Below, one piece after another: positions 23,413 through 23,557 of a stretch of 23,557 nucleotides of DNA. The DNA is from an uncultured Oscillospiraceae bacterium (GTDB lineage Bacteria; Bacillota; Clostridia; Oscillospirales; Ruminococcaceae), in contig URGQ01000021.1 of assembly GCA_900547385.1 (NCBI GenBank), forward strand, positions 1 to 23,557. Direction: 5' to 3'. The notes under the pieces are model-generated. The model saw only the letters and a program-made list of their open reading frames with translations. It was not told where the DNA came from and did no database searches. Within the stretch, counting starts at the first letter, position 1. Every line of letters begins with the position of its first letter. The position numbers and the translations under genes were made by a program.

Positions 23413-23426
23413 TTGGCAGTTTGAAC

Positions 23427-23438
23427 AAACATATGTTC
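23427..23438. promoter_or_regulatory. LexA (SOS) box 2
   Basis: Minus strand GAACATATGTTT, one base off the perfect GAACATATGTTC site. It lies upstream of the -35, 62 bp from box 1, allowing cooperative or looped repression. The last 119 bases of the window (23439-23557) show no gene. Confidence 0.65.
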
Positions 23439-23557
23439 ATTATTTTGGGCGAATTGGACAAAAGGAGGGGCGACCGGAGGGAGCCCCCATGAGGGAAAGG
23501 CCTGCCCCCTGCAGCGGGGCGGACAGTGAAAATGACCGGCGAGGAGGGCGGGTGGGC

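Overview
The window looks like chromosomal DNA from a moderately GC-rich anaerobic Firmicute (Clostridia, probably an Oscillospiraceae/Ruminococcaceae-type gut bacterium). The grounds are strong Shine-Dalgarno sites, sigma-A type promoters, several lipoproteins with a Cys lipobox and a Pro/Thr linker, c-di-GMP signalling proteins, a TrmH-family RNA methyltransferase, and a YolD-like protein next to a Y-family polymerase. The species cannot be read from the sequence.

Bases 1-3192 look like accessory DNA with scars. A leftward operon (39-codon leader ORF, two SAM methyltransferases, an alpha/beta hydrolase cut by the window edge) starts at a near-consensus promoter at 2142-2170. The promoter's -35 box lies inside one of three 16-bp palindromes of form GTTAG-N6-CTAAC. 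To its right are the 3' end of a tRNA without its 5' half (an attachment-site-like scar), a terminator, the C-terminal part of a phage-type protein, and the first ~43 codons of a second alpha/beta hydrolase fused to it.

Bases 3520-6116 carry two rightward secreted lipoproteins: a GH3 beta-N-acetylhexosaminidase (NagZ type) and an uncharacterised, probably beta-propeller, lipoprotein.

Bases 6314-13152 are one tightly packed rightward signalling operon: a response regulator with REC, HD-GYP, a sensor-like middle region with a Cys cluster, and GGDEF; an HPt protein; a decayed hybrid-kinase remnant; a family-3 solute-binding lipoprotein; and a full hybrid histidine kinase. Together they resemble a BvgS/EvgS-type phosphorelay split into separate proteins, with c-di-GMP synthesis and breakdown as the probable output.

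Bases 13576-19317 hold a membrane-embedded alpha/beta hydrolase, a YczE-like (DUF6198-type) membrane protein, a protein resembling a radical SAM enzyme that has lost its cluster-binding cysteines, a TetR regulator (leftward) and a divergent TVP38/TMEM64 membrane protein. Bases 19721-23320 are leftward: a TrmH/SpoU RNA methyltransferase, a YolD-like protein, and a Y-family translesion polymerase with two LexA/SOS boxes upstream. The gap between the polymerase and YolD genes is filled by about four degenerate ~170-190-bp repeats, some of which include decayed copies of the polymerase gene's 3' end. The most interesting items are this repeat array, the cysteine-less radical SAM relative, the operator/leader arrangement of the methyltransferase operon and the split phosphorelay.
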